This document shows positions 6,493 through 15,185 of a stretch of DNA of 38,736 bases, in pieces. This stretch comes from Candidatus Eiseniibacteriota bacterium (GTDB taxonomy: Bacteria; Eisenbacteria; RBG-16-71-46), in contig VBOT01000002.1 in the NCBI GenBank assembly GCA_005893225.1, positions 3,720-42,455 of the forward strand, in the 5' to 3' direction. The notes below the pieces were generated by a model. The model did no database searches. It was not told the DNA's origin and saw only the letters and a program-made list of their open reading frames with translations. Each line of letters starts with the position of its first letter. The stretch's first letter is position 1. The translations under genes were made by a program, and so were the position numbers.

Positions 6493-8310
6493 GTGACCGG
6501 CTTCCGCACCCTCTCCGATTTCCTCGCCGATCTCGAGCGACGCGGCGACCTCAGGCGCGTGACGCGCGAGGTGGAGTGGGCCTACGAGGTGACCGAGATC
6601 GCCTCGCGCGAGGCGAGGGCCGAGGGCCCCGCACTGCTCTTCGAGCGGGTGCGCGGCGCTCGCTTCCCTCTGGCAGTCAACGTGCTCGGGGCGCGGCGGC
6701 GAATCGAGTGGGCGCTGGGGCGCACACCCCGCGCGGTCGGCGCCGAGCTCGAAGAGATCCTCCACAGTCTGCCCCCGCGGGCGCTCGGCGACCTGCTCAA
6801 GCTGCGCAACAGCGCGGGGCGCGTGCTCGCGATGCAGCCCAAGCATGTCCCGAGCGGGCCGGCTCAGGAGGTGGCCGCTGCCCCGGACCTCGAGCCGCTT
6901 CCCAACCTCAAGCTCTGGCCCAAGGACGGCGGCCGCTTCGTCACCTTCGGCCTGGTGCTCACCGAGGACCCTGGGTCGAGGAAGCGCAACCTCGGCATCT
7001 ACCGCATGCACATCTACGATCAGCGGACCACCGGGATGCACTGGCAGATCGGCAAGGGCGGGGGCTTCCACTACCACGGCGCCGAGAAGCGCGGGCAGCG
7101 CCTCGAGGTGGCCGTCGCCGTCGGGGCGGATCCGGCACTCCTGCTCGCCGCCGTGTCGCCGCTTCCCGAGGGAATCGACGAGCTCGCCTTCGCCGGTTTC
7201 CTGCGCGGCGCGCCCACGCGTCTCGCGCGCGGGCGAGCCCTGTCCATGAGCGTCCCCGCCGATGCCGAGTTCGTCCTCGAAGGCTTCGTCCCCCCGGGCG
7301 AGCGCCGCCCGGAAGGGCCGTTCGGGGACCACTTCGGCCACTACTCGCACCCGGCGCCCTTCCCGGTGTTCCACCTCGAGGCCATCACGCACCGCCACGA
7401 GCCGGTGTTCCAGGCCAGCGTGGTCGGCAAGCCGCCTCAGGAGGACAAGTTCATGGGCGAGGCGGTGCAGGAGTTCTTCGCCGGCGTCCTCAAGGTGATC
7501 CACCCGGAGGTCGCGGACCTGTGGGCCTACTTCGAGGCCGGGTTCCACAACCTGCTGGTGGTGGCGGTGGAGAACCGCTTTGCCAAGGAAGCCAAGAAGA
7601 CCGCCCTGGGCCTCTTAGGAACCGGCCAGCTCTCGCTCACCAAGGTGGTCGTGCTGGTGGACGAGCAGGTGAATCCGCGCGACCGCGCCGCCGTGTTCGG
7701 CGCGCTGGCGCGAAACTTCGACCCAGCGGAGGACTTCATCCTGCTGCCCGGGGTGCCACTCGACACCCTCGACTTCACCTCCTACACCATGAACCTCGGA
7801 AGCAAGATGGTCCTGGACGCGCAGACCAAGCCGGACCGGCCGGCGAGCGCGCCGCCCGAGCGCGTGCCCGATCCCCGTGGCCTGGTCGAGGGGATCGTGG
7901 CTCACCGGCTCGCCTGGGGCGCGATGCTCGTGGTGCAGACGCGCGAGCCCGGCCGTGGCGTGGTGGAGCGCCTGGTGCGGCGCCCCGAGTATCAATCGGT
8001 GAAGCTCGTGGTCGCGGTCAGCCCCGACGTCCCGCTCGAGGACGATGAGCTTCTGCTCTGGGGGATCTTCACTCGCTTCGACTGCGCGCGCGACATCGTG
8101 CCGGCGGCGGCGGAGGTGCGAGGCGCCTGGCTCACCTGTCGCGGCCCGCTCGGGATCGACGCGACTTGGAAGGGCGGCTACCCCGATCCGGTGGAGAACC
8201 TGCCCGAGGTGATCGAGCACGTGGATGGCTGGTGGGGGCGCGGGGCCGTGGGAGTGAACGGGCCGGAAGGGGCGGTGCCGCCGGCGCAGGTGACGCAAGC
8301 GCCGGGTTGA
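6493..8310 (+). CDS. UbiD-family prenyl-FMN-dependent decarboxylase (MqnL/UbiD-like)
   Basis: This 605-residue protein carries UbiD hallmarks. Residues around KRNLGIYRMHIYD and GMHWQIGKGGGFHY form the prenyl-FMN/metal site. EGPFGDH (E274 to D279) supplies the acidic catalytic pair in the form used by E. coli UbiD. VGKPPQEDK and VVVAVSPDV-type segments follow. It removes the aromatic carboxylate from the prenylated ring intermediate using the cofactor made by the adjacent UbiX. It is about 100 residues longer than E. coli UbiD (about 497). From memory, that length matches the long decarboxylases of menaquinone-futalosine organisms, which supports an MqnL role. The start is GTG 6493. A MOSC gene follows 37 nt later with its own ribosome site. 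Confidence 0.9.
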   Translation: MTGFRTLSDFLADLERRGDLRRVTREVEWAYEVTEIASREARAEGPALLFERVRGARFPLAVNVLGARRRIEWALGRTPRAVGAELEEILHSLPPRALGDLLKLRNSAGRVLAMQPKHVPSGPAQEVAAAPDLEPLPNLKLWPKDGGRFVTFGLVLTEDPGSRKRNLGIYRMHIYDQRTTGMHWQIGKGGGFHYHGAEKRGQRLEVAVAVGADPALLLAAVSPLPEGIDELAFAGFLRGAPTRLARGRALSMSVPADAEFVLEGFVPPGERRPEGPFGDHFGHYSHPAPFPVFHLEAITHRHEPVFQASVVGKPPQEDKFMGEAVQEFFAGVLKVIHPEVADLWAYFEAGFHNLLVVAVENRFAKEAKKTALGLLGTGQLSLTKVVVLVDEQVNPRDRAAVFGALARNFDPAEDFILLPGVPLDTLDFTSYTMNLGSKMVLDAQTKPDRPASAPPERVPDPRGLVEGIVAHRLAWGAMLVVQTREPGRGVVERLVRRPEYQSVKLVVAVSPDVPLEDDELLLWGIFTRFDCARDIVPAAAEVRGAWLTCRGPLGIDATWKGGYPDPVENLPEVIEHVDGWWGRGAVGVNGPEGAVPPAQVTQAPG

Positions 8311-8347
8311 TAGTCTGGGGTCGCCAGGTCGAAGGAGGGACGGAGCA

Positions 8348-9199
8348 ATGCAAACGCCAGCCCCGCTGGGCACGGTGGTCTCACTGTGGCGATATCCCGT
8401 GAAGTCGATGATGGGAGAGGAACTGACTGCCGCGGAGTTAACGGAGCACGGCCTGCGCGGCGATCGCGCCTACGCCCTCGTGGACACCACGGACGGCAAG
8501 GTCGCCACTGCCAAGAATCCCCGCAAATGGCCGCGACTGTTTGAATTCCGTGCCGCATTCACAGGTGCTGACAAGGCCGAGGCACGGCCGGCCCCGGTCA
8601 GCATCACGCTGCCCGATGGGACCACGGTCACCAGCGAGCAAGTCGACTGCAACAAGATCTTGTCGCGGGCGCTCGCGCGGGAGGTGATGCTGGAGAGTGT
8701 GAGCGAGAAGGTCACGTCGGGCGCCCCGGCCCCGGCGGCCAGTGCAGAAGAGTACTGGCCCGACATGGAAGGCCTCGACTTCCGCGACACCGTCACGGAT
8801 TTCGCCCTGCCGGCGGGCACGTTCTTCGACTGCGCGGTGGTTCATCTGCTGACGACGGCGACGCTCGACCGCCTCGGCGAGCTGTATCCTCAAGGGCGTT
8901 TCGAAGTCCCTCGATTTCGACCGAACATCGTCGTACACGCGGCCTCGGGGGCGAGGGATTTCACCGAAGATCAGTGGGTCGGGCGCACTCTCGACATCGG
9001 CGACCAGGTCTGTCTGAGCATCACCGGTCCGTGTGCTCGCTGCGTGATGACGACCTTGCCGCAAGGGGACCTTCCCCGAGACCCAGGCATCCTGCGTACG
9101 GCGGCGCAGCACAACCACGTTCACGTCGGCGTGTATGCGGGTGTGGTGCGGGGCGGCATGATACGCCGCGGTGATCCCGTCCGATGGAGGGATGCGTAG
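8348..9199 (+). CDS. MOSC-domain protein (molybdenum-cofactor sulfurase C-terminal type)
   Basis: This 283-residue protein has an N-terminal MOSC beta-barrel (VSLWRYPVKSMMGEEL, then LTEHGLRGDRAYALVD) and a C-terminal MOSC domain containing FRPNIVV and the conserved GPCARCVMTT, whose cysteine binds the metal or carries sulfur in related proteins. The C-terminal segment HVGVYAGVVRGGMIRRGD is typical of YcbX/mARC relatives. These proteins bind Mo cofactor and reduce N-hydroxylated compounds or transfer sulfur, so the specific reaction is unknown. A strong ribosome site, AAGGAGGGA (about 8333-8341), precedes the ATG. No Fe-S ferredoxin domain is present, so an external electron donor would be needed. 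Confidence 0.88.
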   Translation: MQTPAPLGTVVSLWRYPVKSMMGEELTAAELTEHGLRGDRAYALVDTTDGKVATAKNPRKWPRLFEFRAAFTGADKAEARPAPVSITLPDGTTVTSEQVDCNKILSRALAREVMLESVSEKVTSGAPAPAASAEEYWPDMEGLDFRDTVTDFALPAGTFFDCAVVHLLTTATLDRLGELYPQGRFEVPRFRPNIVVHAASGARDFTEDQWVGRTLDIGDQVCLSITGPCARCVMTTLPQGDLPRDPGILRTAAQHNHVHVGVYAGVVRGGMIRRGDPVRWRDA

Positions 9200-9279
9200 C
9201 CGGCGGAGAACCAACGCTCACGGGGCACCGAGCGTGCAACACTGGACGCTCATCGTGTCCGGGCGATAGCCTCGGCCCT

Positions 9280-10101
9280 ATGGACACCCGCGGCACCATC
9301 GCATCGATCTTCGGCGCCCCCCGCGCGCTAATCGGCATGATCCACCTGGGCGCCTTGCCGGGGAGCCCGGGCGGCCGGCTCCGCATGGACGCGATCCTCG
9401 AGACCGCGCTGGCCGAGGGAGCCCTCTACGCCGAGGCCGGCTTCAACGGTCTCATGATCGAGAACATGCACGATCGCCCCTACATGAAGGGCGCGGTCGG
9501 GCCGGAGACCGTGGCGGCCATGGCGGCGGTGGGGCGCCAGATCCGGTGCGAGATCCCGCTCCCCCTCGGCGTCCAGGTCCTGGCCGGGGGCAACCGCGAG
9601 GCGATCGCCGTGGCGCACGCGTGCGGCGCCGCGTTCATTCGGGTCGAGGGCTTCGTGTTCGCGCACGTGGCCGACGAAGGCCTGATCGAGTCGAGCGCCG
9701 GCGAGCTCCTGCGCTACCGCCGCGCCATCGGCGCCGAGACGGTGCGGGTCTTCGCCGACATCAAGAAGAAGCACTCCTCGCACGCCCTCACGGCCGACGT
9801 CGAGCTGGTCGAGACCGCGCGCGCGGCCGAGTTCTTCCTCGCCGACGGCGTGATCGTGACGGGGTCGTCGACCGGCCGAGAAACCGATCCCGCCGAGGTC
9901 AAGGCGGTGAGCGACGTCGTGGCGATCCCGACCCTCGTCGGCTCCGGGGTGACGCCCGACAACCTGATGCGTTTCGCGGGGGCCGACGGCTTCATCGTCG
10001 GCTCGGCGGTGAAGGAAGAGGGTGTGTGGTCAAACCCGGTCGACCCGATGCGGGTGGACGCGGTGGCGAGCGCGTTCAGGGATCTCGTCCGGGCGAGGTG
10101 A
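9280..10101 (+). CDS. BtpA/SgcQ-family TIM-barrel protein
   Basis: The 273-residue product starts at ATG 9280; upstream in-frame codons lack family similarity. The family signature is clear: IGMIHLGALPGSP at the N-terminus, AGFNGLMIENMHDRPY, IRCEIPLPLGVQVLAG and a C-terminal GSGVTPDNLMRFAGADGFIVGSA phosphate-binding loop. BtpA was named for a factor needed for photosystem I in cyanobacteria. The E. coli relative SgcQ sits in a sugar-phosphate operon, and the fold is that of a phosphate-binding TIM barrel. Its stop overlaps the GTG of the PfkB gene by 4 nt (GTGA). In this operon an enzymatic role on a sugar phosphate or nucleoside breakdown product is more likely than photosynthesis. The exact reaction is unknown. 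Confidence 0.85.
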   Translation: MDTRGTIASIFGAPRALIGMIHLGALPGSPGGRLRMDAILETALAEGALYAEAGFNGLMIENMHDRPYMKGAVGPETVAAMAAVGRQIRCEIPLPLGVQVLAGGNREAIAVAHACGAAFIRVEGFVFAHVADEGLIESSAGELLRYRRAIGAETVRVFADIKKKHSSHALTADVELVETARAAEFFLADGVIVTGSSTGRETDPAEVKAVSDVVAIPTLVGSGVTPDNLMRFAGADGFIVGSAVKEEGVWSNPVDPMRVDAVASAFRDLVRAR

Positions 10102-11021
10102 AGGTGCCCGTCGATCTGGTCCTGGCCGGCAACTTGCTCGTGGACGACGTGGTGCACGCCGACGGCAGGACACGCATGGGGGAGGCCGGGGGCGCGATGC
10201 TCTACGCCTCGCTCGGGGCAGCGCTGTGGGGCGCTCGCGTCGGGGTGGTGAGCGTGGTGGGGAGCGATTACCCGGAGGAGACGCTGGCGGCGCTGGGGGC
10301 ACGCGGCGTGGATCTCGGCGGCCTGAGAAGGCTCGATCGTCCCGGGCTCCGCACCTGGCTCCTCTACGAGCGCGAGACGCGTCGAGTCCTCAATCAACTC
10401 GGCGGGCCCACCCACGAGGAGGTCTCTCCCGAGCCCGAGCATCTTCCGGAGGCCTACGAGTCTGCGCGGGCCTTTCACCTGTCGCCCATGCCGCTCGCGA
10501 GACAGCGAGCCTGGGTCGAGCATCTCGGCTCACGGCGGGGCACGACTCTCTCGCTCGATCCCCACGAGAGCGTGCGCGAGGAGAACCTCGCCCCCTGGCT
10601 CGAGACGCTGAAGAACGTGGACGTCTTCTTCACTGCCGAGGACGAGCTGCGCCTGGATGGCGCGTCCCGCGACCCCCGCGCCGCGCTGAGGAGACTGGCC
10701 TCGGGCCGGCTGGATCTGGTGGCGTTCAAGCGCGGCGCGTGCGGCGGGCTCCTGCTCCACTCGAGCGGCGAGCGGTTCCTGGAATGGTCGCCGAGCGCGG
10801 TCGTGGTGGTGGATCCTACCGGCGCCGGTGACGCTTTCGCCGGCGGATTCCTGGCCGGACTGATCGCCGGTGTGGGGCTCGAGCGCGCCCTCCAGCAGGG
10901 CGCCGTCTCGGCCGGCTTCGCGATCGAGGAGTGGGGCGCGCGCTGCCTGCTCCAGGCCACGCGCGAGCAGGCGGAGCGGCGCCGCCGGGAGTGGTTCGAC
11001 TCCGCGATGAGGCTCCCGTGA
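10098..11021 (+). CDS. PfkB-family carbohydrate/nucleoside kinase (pseudouridine kinase candidate)
   Basis: This 307-residue kinase of the ribokinase/PfkB family starts at GTG 10098, overlapping the previous stop by 4 nt. The N-terminal LVLAGNLLVDDVV and GEAGGAMLYASLGAALWGARVGVVSVVGSDYP form the substrate lid and di-Gly region. The C-terminal DPTGAGDAFAGGF is the anion hole, with catalytic Asp245. The 3' end again overlaps the next start by 4 nt (GTGA). Its partner is pseudouridine-5'-phosphate glycosidase, so the parsimonious role is PsuK: pseudouridine to pseudouridine-5'-phosphate. Similarity alone cannot distinguish pseudouridine from ribose or another nucleoside as substrate. Confidence 0.85.
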   Translation: MKVPVDLVLAGNLLVDDVVHADGRTRMGEAGGAMLYASLGAALWGARVGVVSVVGSDYPEETLAALGARGVDLGGLRRLDRPGLRTWLLYERETRRVLNQLGGPTHEEVSPEPEHLPEAYESARAFHLSPMPLARQRAWVEHLGSRRGTTLSLDPHESVREENLAPWLETLKNVDVFFTAEDELRLDGASRDPRAALRRLASGRLDLVAFKRGACGGLLLHSSGERFLEWSPSAVVVVDPTGAGDAFAGGFLAGLIAGVGLERALQQGAVSAGFAIEEWGARCLLQATREQAERRRREWFDSAMRLP

Positions 11022-12031
11022 CGGGCTTCTTCGCCGTCTCCGAGGCGGTAGCGCAGGCGCTCGCGGAGCGGCGTCCGGTGGTGGCGCTCGAGACCACGCT
11101 CGTCACTCACGGGCTTCCTGCGCCCGAGGGCGTGGAGGCGGCGCTCGAGCTCGAACGCGAGGTCGCCTCGCGGGGCGCCGTGCCCGCGACCATCGGGGTG
11201 CTGGACGGGAAGCTCCGCGTCGGGCTCGAGCGAGCGGACCTCGAGCGACTGGCCGCCGGCGGCGGCGGCGGCGCGGGACCGACAGAGCTTCGCGGTGGCC
11301 CGCCGGGCGGAGCGGGACCGGCGCCGGCCATCGCGCGCACGGCGGTCGCGAGCGAGCGGCGCGCGGCGAAGCTGAGCCTCGGCAACCTGGCCGCGGTGCT
11401 CGCCAGCGGGGAGCCGGGGTCGACCACCGTGGCGGCCACCTTGTTCGCGGCCGCGCGCGTCGGGATCCAGGTGTTCGCGACCGGGGGGATCGGGGGTGTC
11501 CACCGCGGCGCCTCGGAGACCGGCGACGTCTCGACCGACCTCGTGGCCCTCGCCCGCTTCCCGGTGGCCGTGGTGTGCGCGGGCGCCAAGGCGGTGCTCG
11601 ACCTGGAGAAGACGGTCGAGATGCTCGAGACGCTTGGCGTCCCCGTGCTGGGCCACGGCACCGACGAGTTTCCCGCCTTCTACCGGCGCTCGAGCGGGCT
11701 TCCCGTCGATCGCCGCTACGATGTTCTACGCGATCTGGCCGTCGCCGTGCGCGCGCACTTCGCTCTCGGCCTCGGGACCGGCGTCGTGATCGGGAACCCG
11801 ATACCCGCCGAGCACGAGATGCCGCTCGAGCTCTACGAGGGCTCGCTCGCCACCGCCCTCGCCGATGCGAGAAGGCTCGGAGTCCGGGGCCGCGAGGTCA
11901 CTCCCTACCTGCTCGAGCGCCTGCGCGAGCTCACGGCCTCGGGCAGCGTGTTCTCGAACCGGGCCCTGCTGGTGCACAACGCCCGGGTCGCAGCAGGGCT
12001 CGCGACCGCGATCGCGGAAGGGGCGCCCTGA
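11018..12031 (+). CDS. psuG: Pseudouridine-5'-phosphate glycosidase
   Basis: The 337-residue protein starts at GTG 11018 within a GTGA overlap. Family blocks are strong: VALETTLVTHGLP (Glu25), VPATIGVLDGKLRVGL, FATGGIGGVHRGA (His162), VVCAGAKAVLD (Lys191, the Schiff-base lysine) and GTDEFPAFY. PsuG cleaves the C-C glycosidic bond of pseudouridine 5'-phosphate to uracil and ribose 5-phosphate. Spacing from His162 to Lys191 equals that of E. coli YeiN (H137/K166, from memory), but Glu25 to His162 is 31 residues longer. The extra sequence is a Gly/Pro/Ala-rich stretch at about residues 78-110 (11250-11345). It probably forms a surface loop and is not expected to disrupt catalysis. Confidence 0.93.
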   Translation: MTGFFAVSEAVAQALAERRPVVALETTLVTHGLPAPEGVEAALELEREVASRGAVPATIGVLDGKLRVGLERADLERLAAGGGGGAGPTELRGGPPGGAGPAPAIARTAVASERRAAKLSLGNLAAVLASGEPGSTTVAATLFAAARVGIQVFATGGIGGVHRGASETGDVSTDLVALARFPVAVVCAGAKAVLDLEKTVEMLETLGVPVLGHGTDEFPAFYRRSSGLPVDRRYDVLRDLAVAVRAHFALGLGTGVVIGNPIPAEHEMPLELYEGSLATALADARRLGVRGREVTPYLLERLRELTASGSVFSNRALLVHNARVAAGLATAIAEGAP

Positions 12032-12318
12032 GGGCCCGCTCGTCCACCGAAAACCTTCGTTCGTCGCTCCCCGGTTGCCCCCTGAACCCATCGACGCAAA
12101 CCTGAAACCCGGGCCGGTTCCCTTGCGTAAGCGACGTCATGCTGCTTGCCGAGTGGGGCGTGCCGCTCCCCTGCGGGAAGCATCTCGAGCCGGTCGGACG
12201 CCGGCGGGCGCAGCATTCGTCGCCCGTATCATCCCGTTCCAACCTTCCGGCCCCGGCGGCTCTCTAATAACCCGGTCGCGATCGCAGAGCCTGGACCCGA
12301 TGCCCGGAGAGTTCCGCG

Positions 12319-14979
12319 ATGAACCTTGCCCTTGCCTCCCTGGTCTTCCTGGCCGCCGCCTCGCCCACGGCCCCGGCCGAGAAGACCGCGCCCGCCATCC
12401 AGGCCGCTCGTCTCACGGAGCCGGTGACCGTGGACGGGTTGCTGAAGGAAGCGGTGTGGCAGAACGCCGAGGCGGCCACCGACTTCAAGCAGCGTGACCC
12501 CGAGGAGGGCGTGCCGCCGAGCCAGCGCACCGAGGTGCGCATCGCCTTCGACGACGACGCCCTCTACGTGGGCGCACGCCTGTACGACACCGTCCCCGAC
12601 TCGATCCTCGCGCGGCTCGCGCGCCGCGACGTGTCGATCCCCTCGGATCGCTTCTGCATCTACCTCGATCCGTATCACGACCGTCGCACCGGCTATTACT
12701 TCATGGTGAACGCCGCCGGCACTCATTACGACGGCACGCTCTACAACGATAGCTGGGATGACGATTCGTGGGACGGTGTCTGGGAGGCCAAGCCTCACAT
12801 CGATGCGCAGGGCTGGACGCTGGAGATGCGAATTCCCTTCTCCCAGCTCCGCTCCCAGCGGGGCGAGAATTGCGTGTGGGGCGTCAACTTCAAGCGCGTG
12901 ATCCCGCGGCGCAACGAGGAGGACTACCTGGTCTACCAGCCGAAGAAGGGGAGCGGGTTCGTTTCGCGCTTCCCGGACCTGGTCGGAATCGAGACCGGCC
13001 GTGCGGGGCGGTCGATCGAGATCCTCCCGTACCTGACCACCAAGGCCGAATACCTCCAGCACAAGCCGCTCGATCCGTTCCACGACGGCTCCCGCTACGA
13101 GCCCGACGGCGGGGCCGACCTGCGCATGGGAGTGGGCAGCAGGCTGACGCTCAACGCCACCATCAACCCGGACTTCGGGCAGGTCGAGGTCGACCCGGCG
13201 GTGGTCAACCTGAGCGACGCCGAGACCTACTTCCAGGAGAAGCGCCCGTTCTTCGTCGAAGGTTCGTCGAATTTCGGCTGCGGCAACCAGGGAGCGAACG
13301 ACTACTGGGGCTTCAACTGGCCCGAGCCGACGTTCTTCTACAGTCGCCGGATCGGCCGCAATCCCCAGATCGGCGCCCCCTCGAATGCGGACTTTGTCGA
13401 CTACCCGGTGGGAACCAGCATTCTCGGCGCCGCCAAGCTCACCGGGAAGATCTCGCCGACCTGGAATTTCGGCACGCTCCACGCGCTCACCGCGCGCGAG
13501 AACGCCGACCTGGCGTTCGGGCCGCGGCACTCCGAGTTCGAGGTGGAGCCGCTCACCTACTACGGCGTGACCCGCGGCCTCAAGGAGTTCAAGAACCGCC
13601 AGCAGGGGCTCGGCGCGATGACGACCATGGCGATTCGCTCCTTCGACGCCCCCCAGTTTCGCGATCAGCTCAACCGGCAGTCGTTCATGACCGCCATGGA
13701 CGGCTGGGTGTTCCTCGACAAGAGCCAGACCTGGGTGATCTCGGGCTGGTCGGCGGTCTCGCGCATCGAGGGGAGCAAGGAGCGCATCACCAGCGCCCAG
13801 AGGAACTCGCTGCACTACTTCCAGCGACCGGACGCCGATCACGTCGAGGTCGACGCCAACGCCACGTCGCTGACCGGGTTCGGCAGCCGCTACTGGCTCA
13901 ACAAGCAGAAGGGCAGCACGTTCTGCAACGCCGCGCTCGGCTTCATGACGCCCAGCTTCGACGTCAACGATGTGGGATTCATGACGCGCGCCGACGTCAT
14001 CAACGGGCACTTCGGCGGCGGCTACAAGTGGACCCAGCCGAATCGGATCCGCAAGTACCAGGACGTGCTCGGAGCCGTGTTCGCGAGCTACGACTTCCAG
14101 GGGAATCCGATCTGGGGCGGCGTGTGGGGCGGCGCCTCGACGGAATACATCAACAACTACAGCTGGAGCTACCGCGCGGCGTACAACCCGCAGACCGTGA
14201 ACAACCGGCGCACCCGGGGCGGGCCGCTCACTCTCAACCGGCCGGGCTACGAGCTCACCACCAGCTTCGACACCGACAGCAAGAAGAAGCTCTTCTATTT
14301 CGTGTCGTTCGACGACTACACCACCGAGTCGAACTCGGTCGATTGGTACGTGAGCCCCGGCGTCGAATGGAAACCGGTGTCCAACATCTTGGTGCGCATC
14401 GGCCCGACGTACGAACACGTGCTCGAGGATGCCAAGTGGCTGGGCTCGTACGCGGACCCGCTCGCGGCCGCGACGTTCGGGCGGCGCGAGCTGTTCGCCA
14501 AGCTCGATCAGAAGACCGTCTCGGCGGATCTGCGACTCAACTGCACGTTCACGCCCAACCTGAGCCTGCAGCTCTTCGTCCAGCCGCTGATCTCGTCGGG
14601 GAGCTACTCCGACTTCAAGGAACTGGCGCGCGCGAGGAGCTACGACTTCACTCACTATTCGACCAGCGGGGCCACGGTGGACGAGAAGACGGGCATGATC
14701 GATCCCGACGGGCCGGGTCCGGCACCCGCGTTTACCGCTCAGAATCCCGACTTCGGTTTCAGCGGCAACCCCGACTTCAATACCAAGTCGCTGCGCGGGA
14801 ACGCCGTGCTGCGCTGGGAGTACATGCCCGGTTCCACCCTGTACCTGGCATGGACCCAGCAGCGCAACGACTTCGAGAACATGGGCGAGCTCGACCTGGA
14901 TCCGTCTTTTAGAAGACTGGGCCAGGCGAAACCGGACAACATCTTTCTGGCCAAAGTGAGCTACTACTTCAATATGTGA
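12319..14979 (+). CDS. DUF5916 outer-membrane protein with N-terminal CBM9-like domain
   Basis: This 886-residue secreted protein begins with a signal peptide (MNLALASLVFLAAASPTAPA). A CBM9/DOMON-like beta-sandwich follows (residues ~30-215): LTEPVTVDGLLKEAVW, VRIAFDDDALYVGARLYD, then YYFMVNAAGTHYDG and WTLEMRIPFSQL. The rest is DUF5916, with DFGQVEVDPAVVNLSDAETYF and KRPFFVEGSSNF, which resembles a large outer-membrane barrel. Alternating amphipathic strands run to the end (AKVSYYFNM), consistent with barrel insertion, although the last residue is Met and not Phe. The substrate is unknown; related proteins are linked to carbohydrate or peptide handling at the cell surface. A moderate GGAGAG precedes ATG 12319. 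The 287 nt upstream (12032-12318) hold no recognisable gene. Confidence 0.88.
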   Translation: MNLALASLVFLAAASPTAPAEKTAPAIQAARLTEPVTVDGLLKEAVWQNAEAATDFKQRDPEEGVPPSQRTEVRIAFDDDALYVGARLYDTVPDSILARLARRDVSIPSDRFCIYLDPYHDRRTGYYFMVNAAGTHYDGTLYNDSWDDDSWDGVWEAKPHIDAQGWTLEMRIPFSQLRSQRGENCVWGVNFKRVIPRRNEEDYLVYQPKKGSGFVSRFPDLVGIETGRAGRSIEILPYLTTKAEYLQHKPLDPFHDGSRYEPDGGADLRMGVGSRLTLNATINPDFGQVEVDPAVVNLSDAETYFQEKRPFFVEGSSNFGCGNQGANDYWGFNWPEPTFFYSRRIGRNPQIGAPSNADFVDYPVGTSILGAAKLTGKISPTWNFGTLHALTARENADLAFGPRHSEFEVEPLTYYGVTRGLKEFKNRQQGLGAMTTMAIRSFDAPQFRDQLNRQSFMTAMDGWVFLDKSQTWVISGWSAVSRIEGSKERITSAQRNSLHYFQRPDADHVEVDANATSLTGFGSRYWLNKQKGSTFCNAALGFMTPSFDVNDVGFMTRADVINGHFGGGYKWTQPNRIRKYQDVLGAVFASYDFQGNPIWGGVWGGASTEYINNYSWSYRAAYNPQTVNNRRTRGGPLTLNRPGYELTTSFDTDSKKKLFYFVSFDDYTTESNSVDWYVSPGVEWKPVSNILVRIGPTYEHVLEDAKWLGSYADPLAAATFGRRELFAKLDQKTVSADLRLNCTFTPNLSLQLFVQPLISSGSYSDFKELARARSYDFTHYSTSGATVDEKTGMIDPDGPGPAPAFTAQNPDFGFSGNPDFNTKSLRGNAVLRWEYMPGSTLYLAWTQQRNDFENMGELDLDPSFRRLGQAKPDNIFLAKVSYYFNM

Positions 14980-15095
14980 TCGGGATTGTGCTGGCGGGCT
15001 GCGCTGCAGCTCGTCGCTGCTGGTGCCCGCGGGTGGTCAAGCCGCGGCCTCCTCGACGATCGTCCTCCCGACTCTTGACCGGGCGGGAGCGCCCA

Positions 15096-15122
15096 GAGCC
15101 CGGCGCGTGATGCGCCGGGCTC
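15096..15122. terminator. Hairpin terminator between convergent genes
   Basis: GAGCCCGGCGC (15096-15106), loop GTGAT and GCGCCGGGCTC (15112-15122) form a perfect 11-bp stem followed by CGGGTGTTT. A smaller hairpin (GGGCG, GGAG, CGCCC) lies just before it at 15081-15094. It sits between the ends of the DUF5916 gene (plus) and the fragment at 15186 (minus), so it could end transcription from the DUF5916 side. The U-tract is short. Confidence 0.6.
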
Positions 15123-15185
15123 GGGTGTTTGGCGCGGCGCCTGCGGCTCGAGCGCGCCCTTGATGTCAGGGTCGTTCTACTTCCG

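Noticed and set aside
12229-14655. 808-codon open frame antisense to the DUF5916 gene
   Set aside because: The translation is Arg/Glu/Val/Gly-rich with no domain, while the plus-strand protein has a signal peptide and clear family blocks. Long antisense frames are expected at this GC content.
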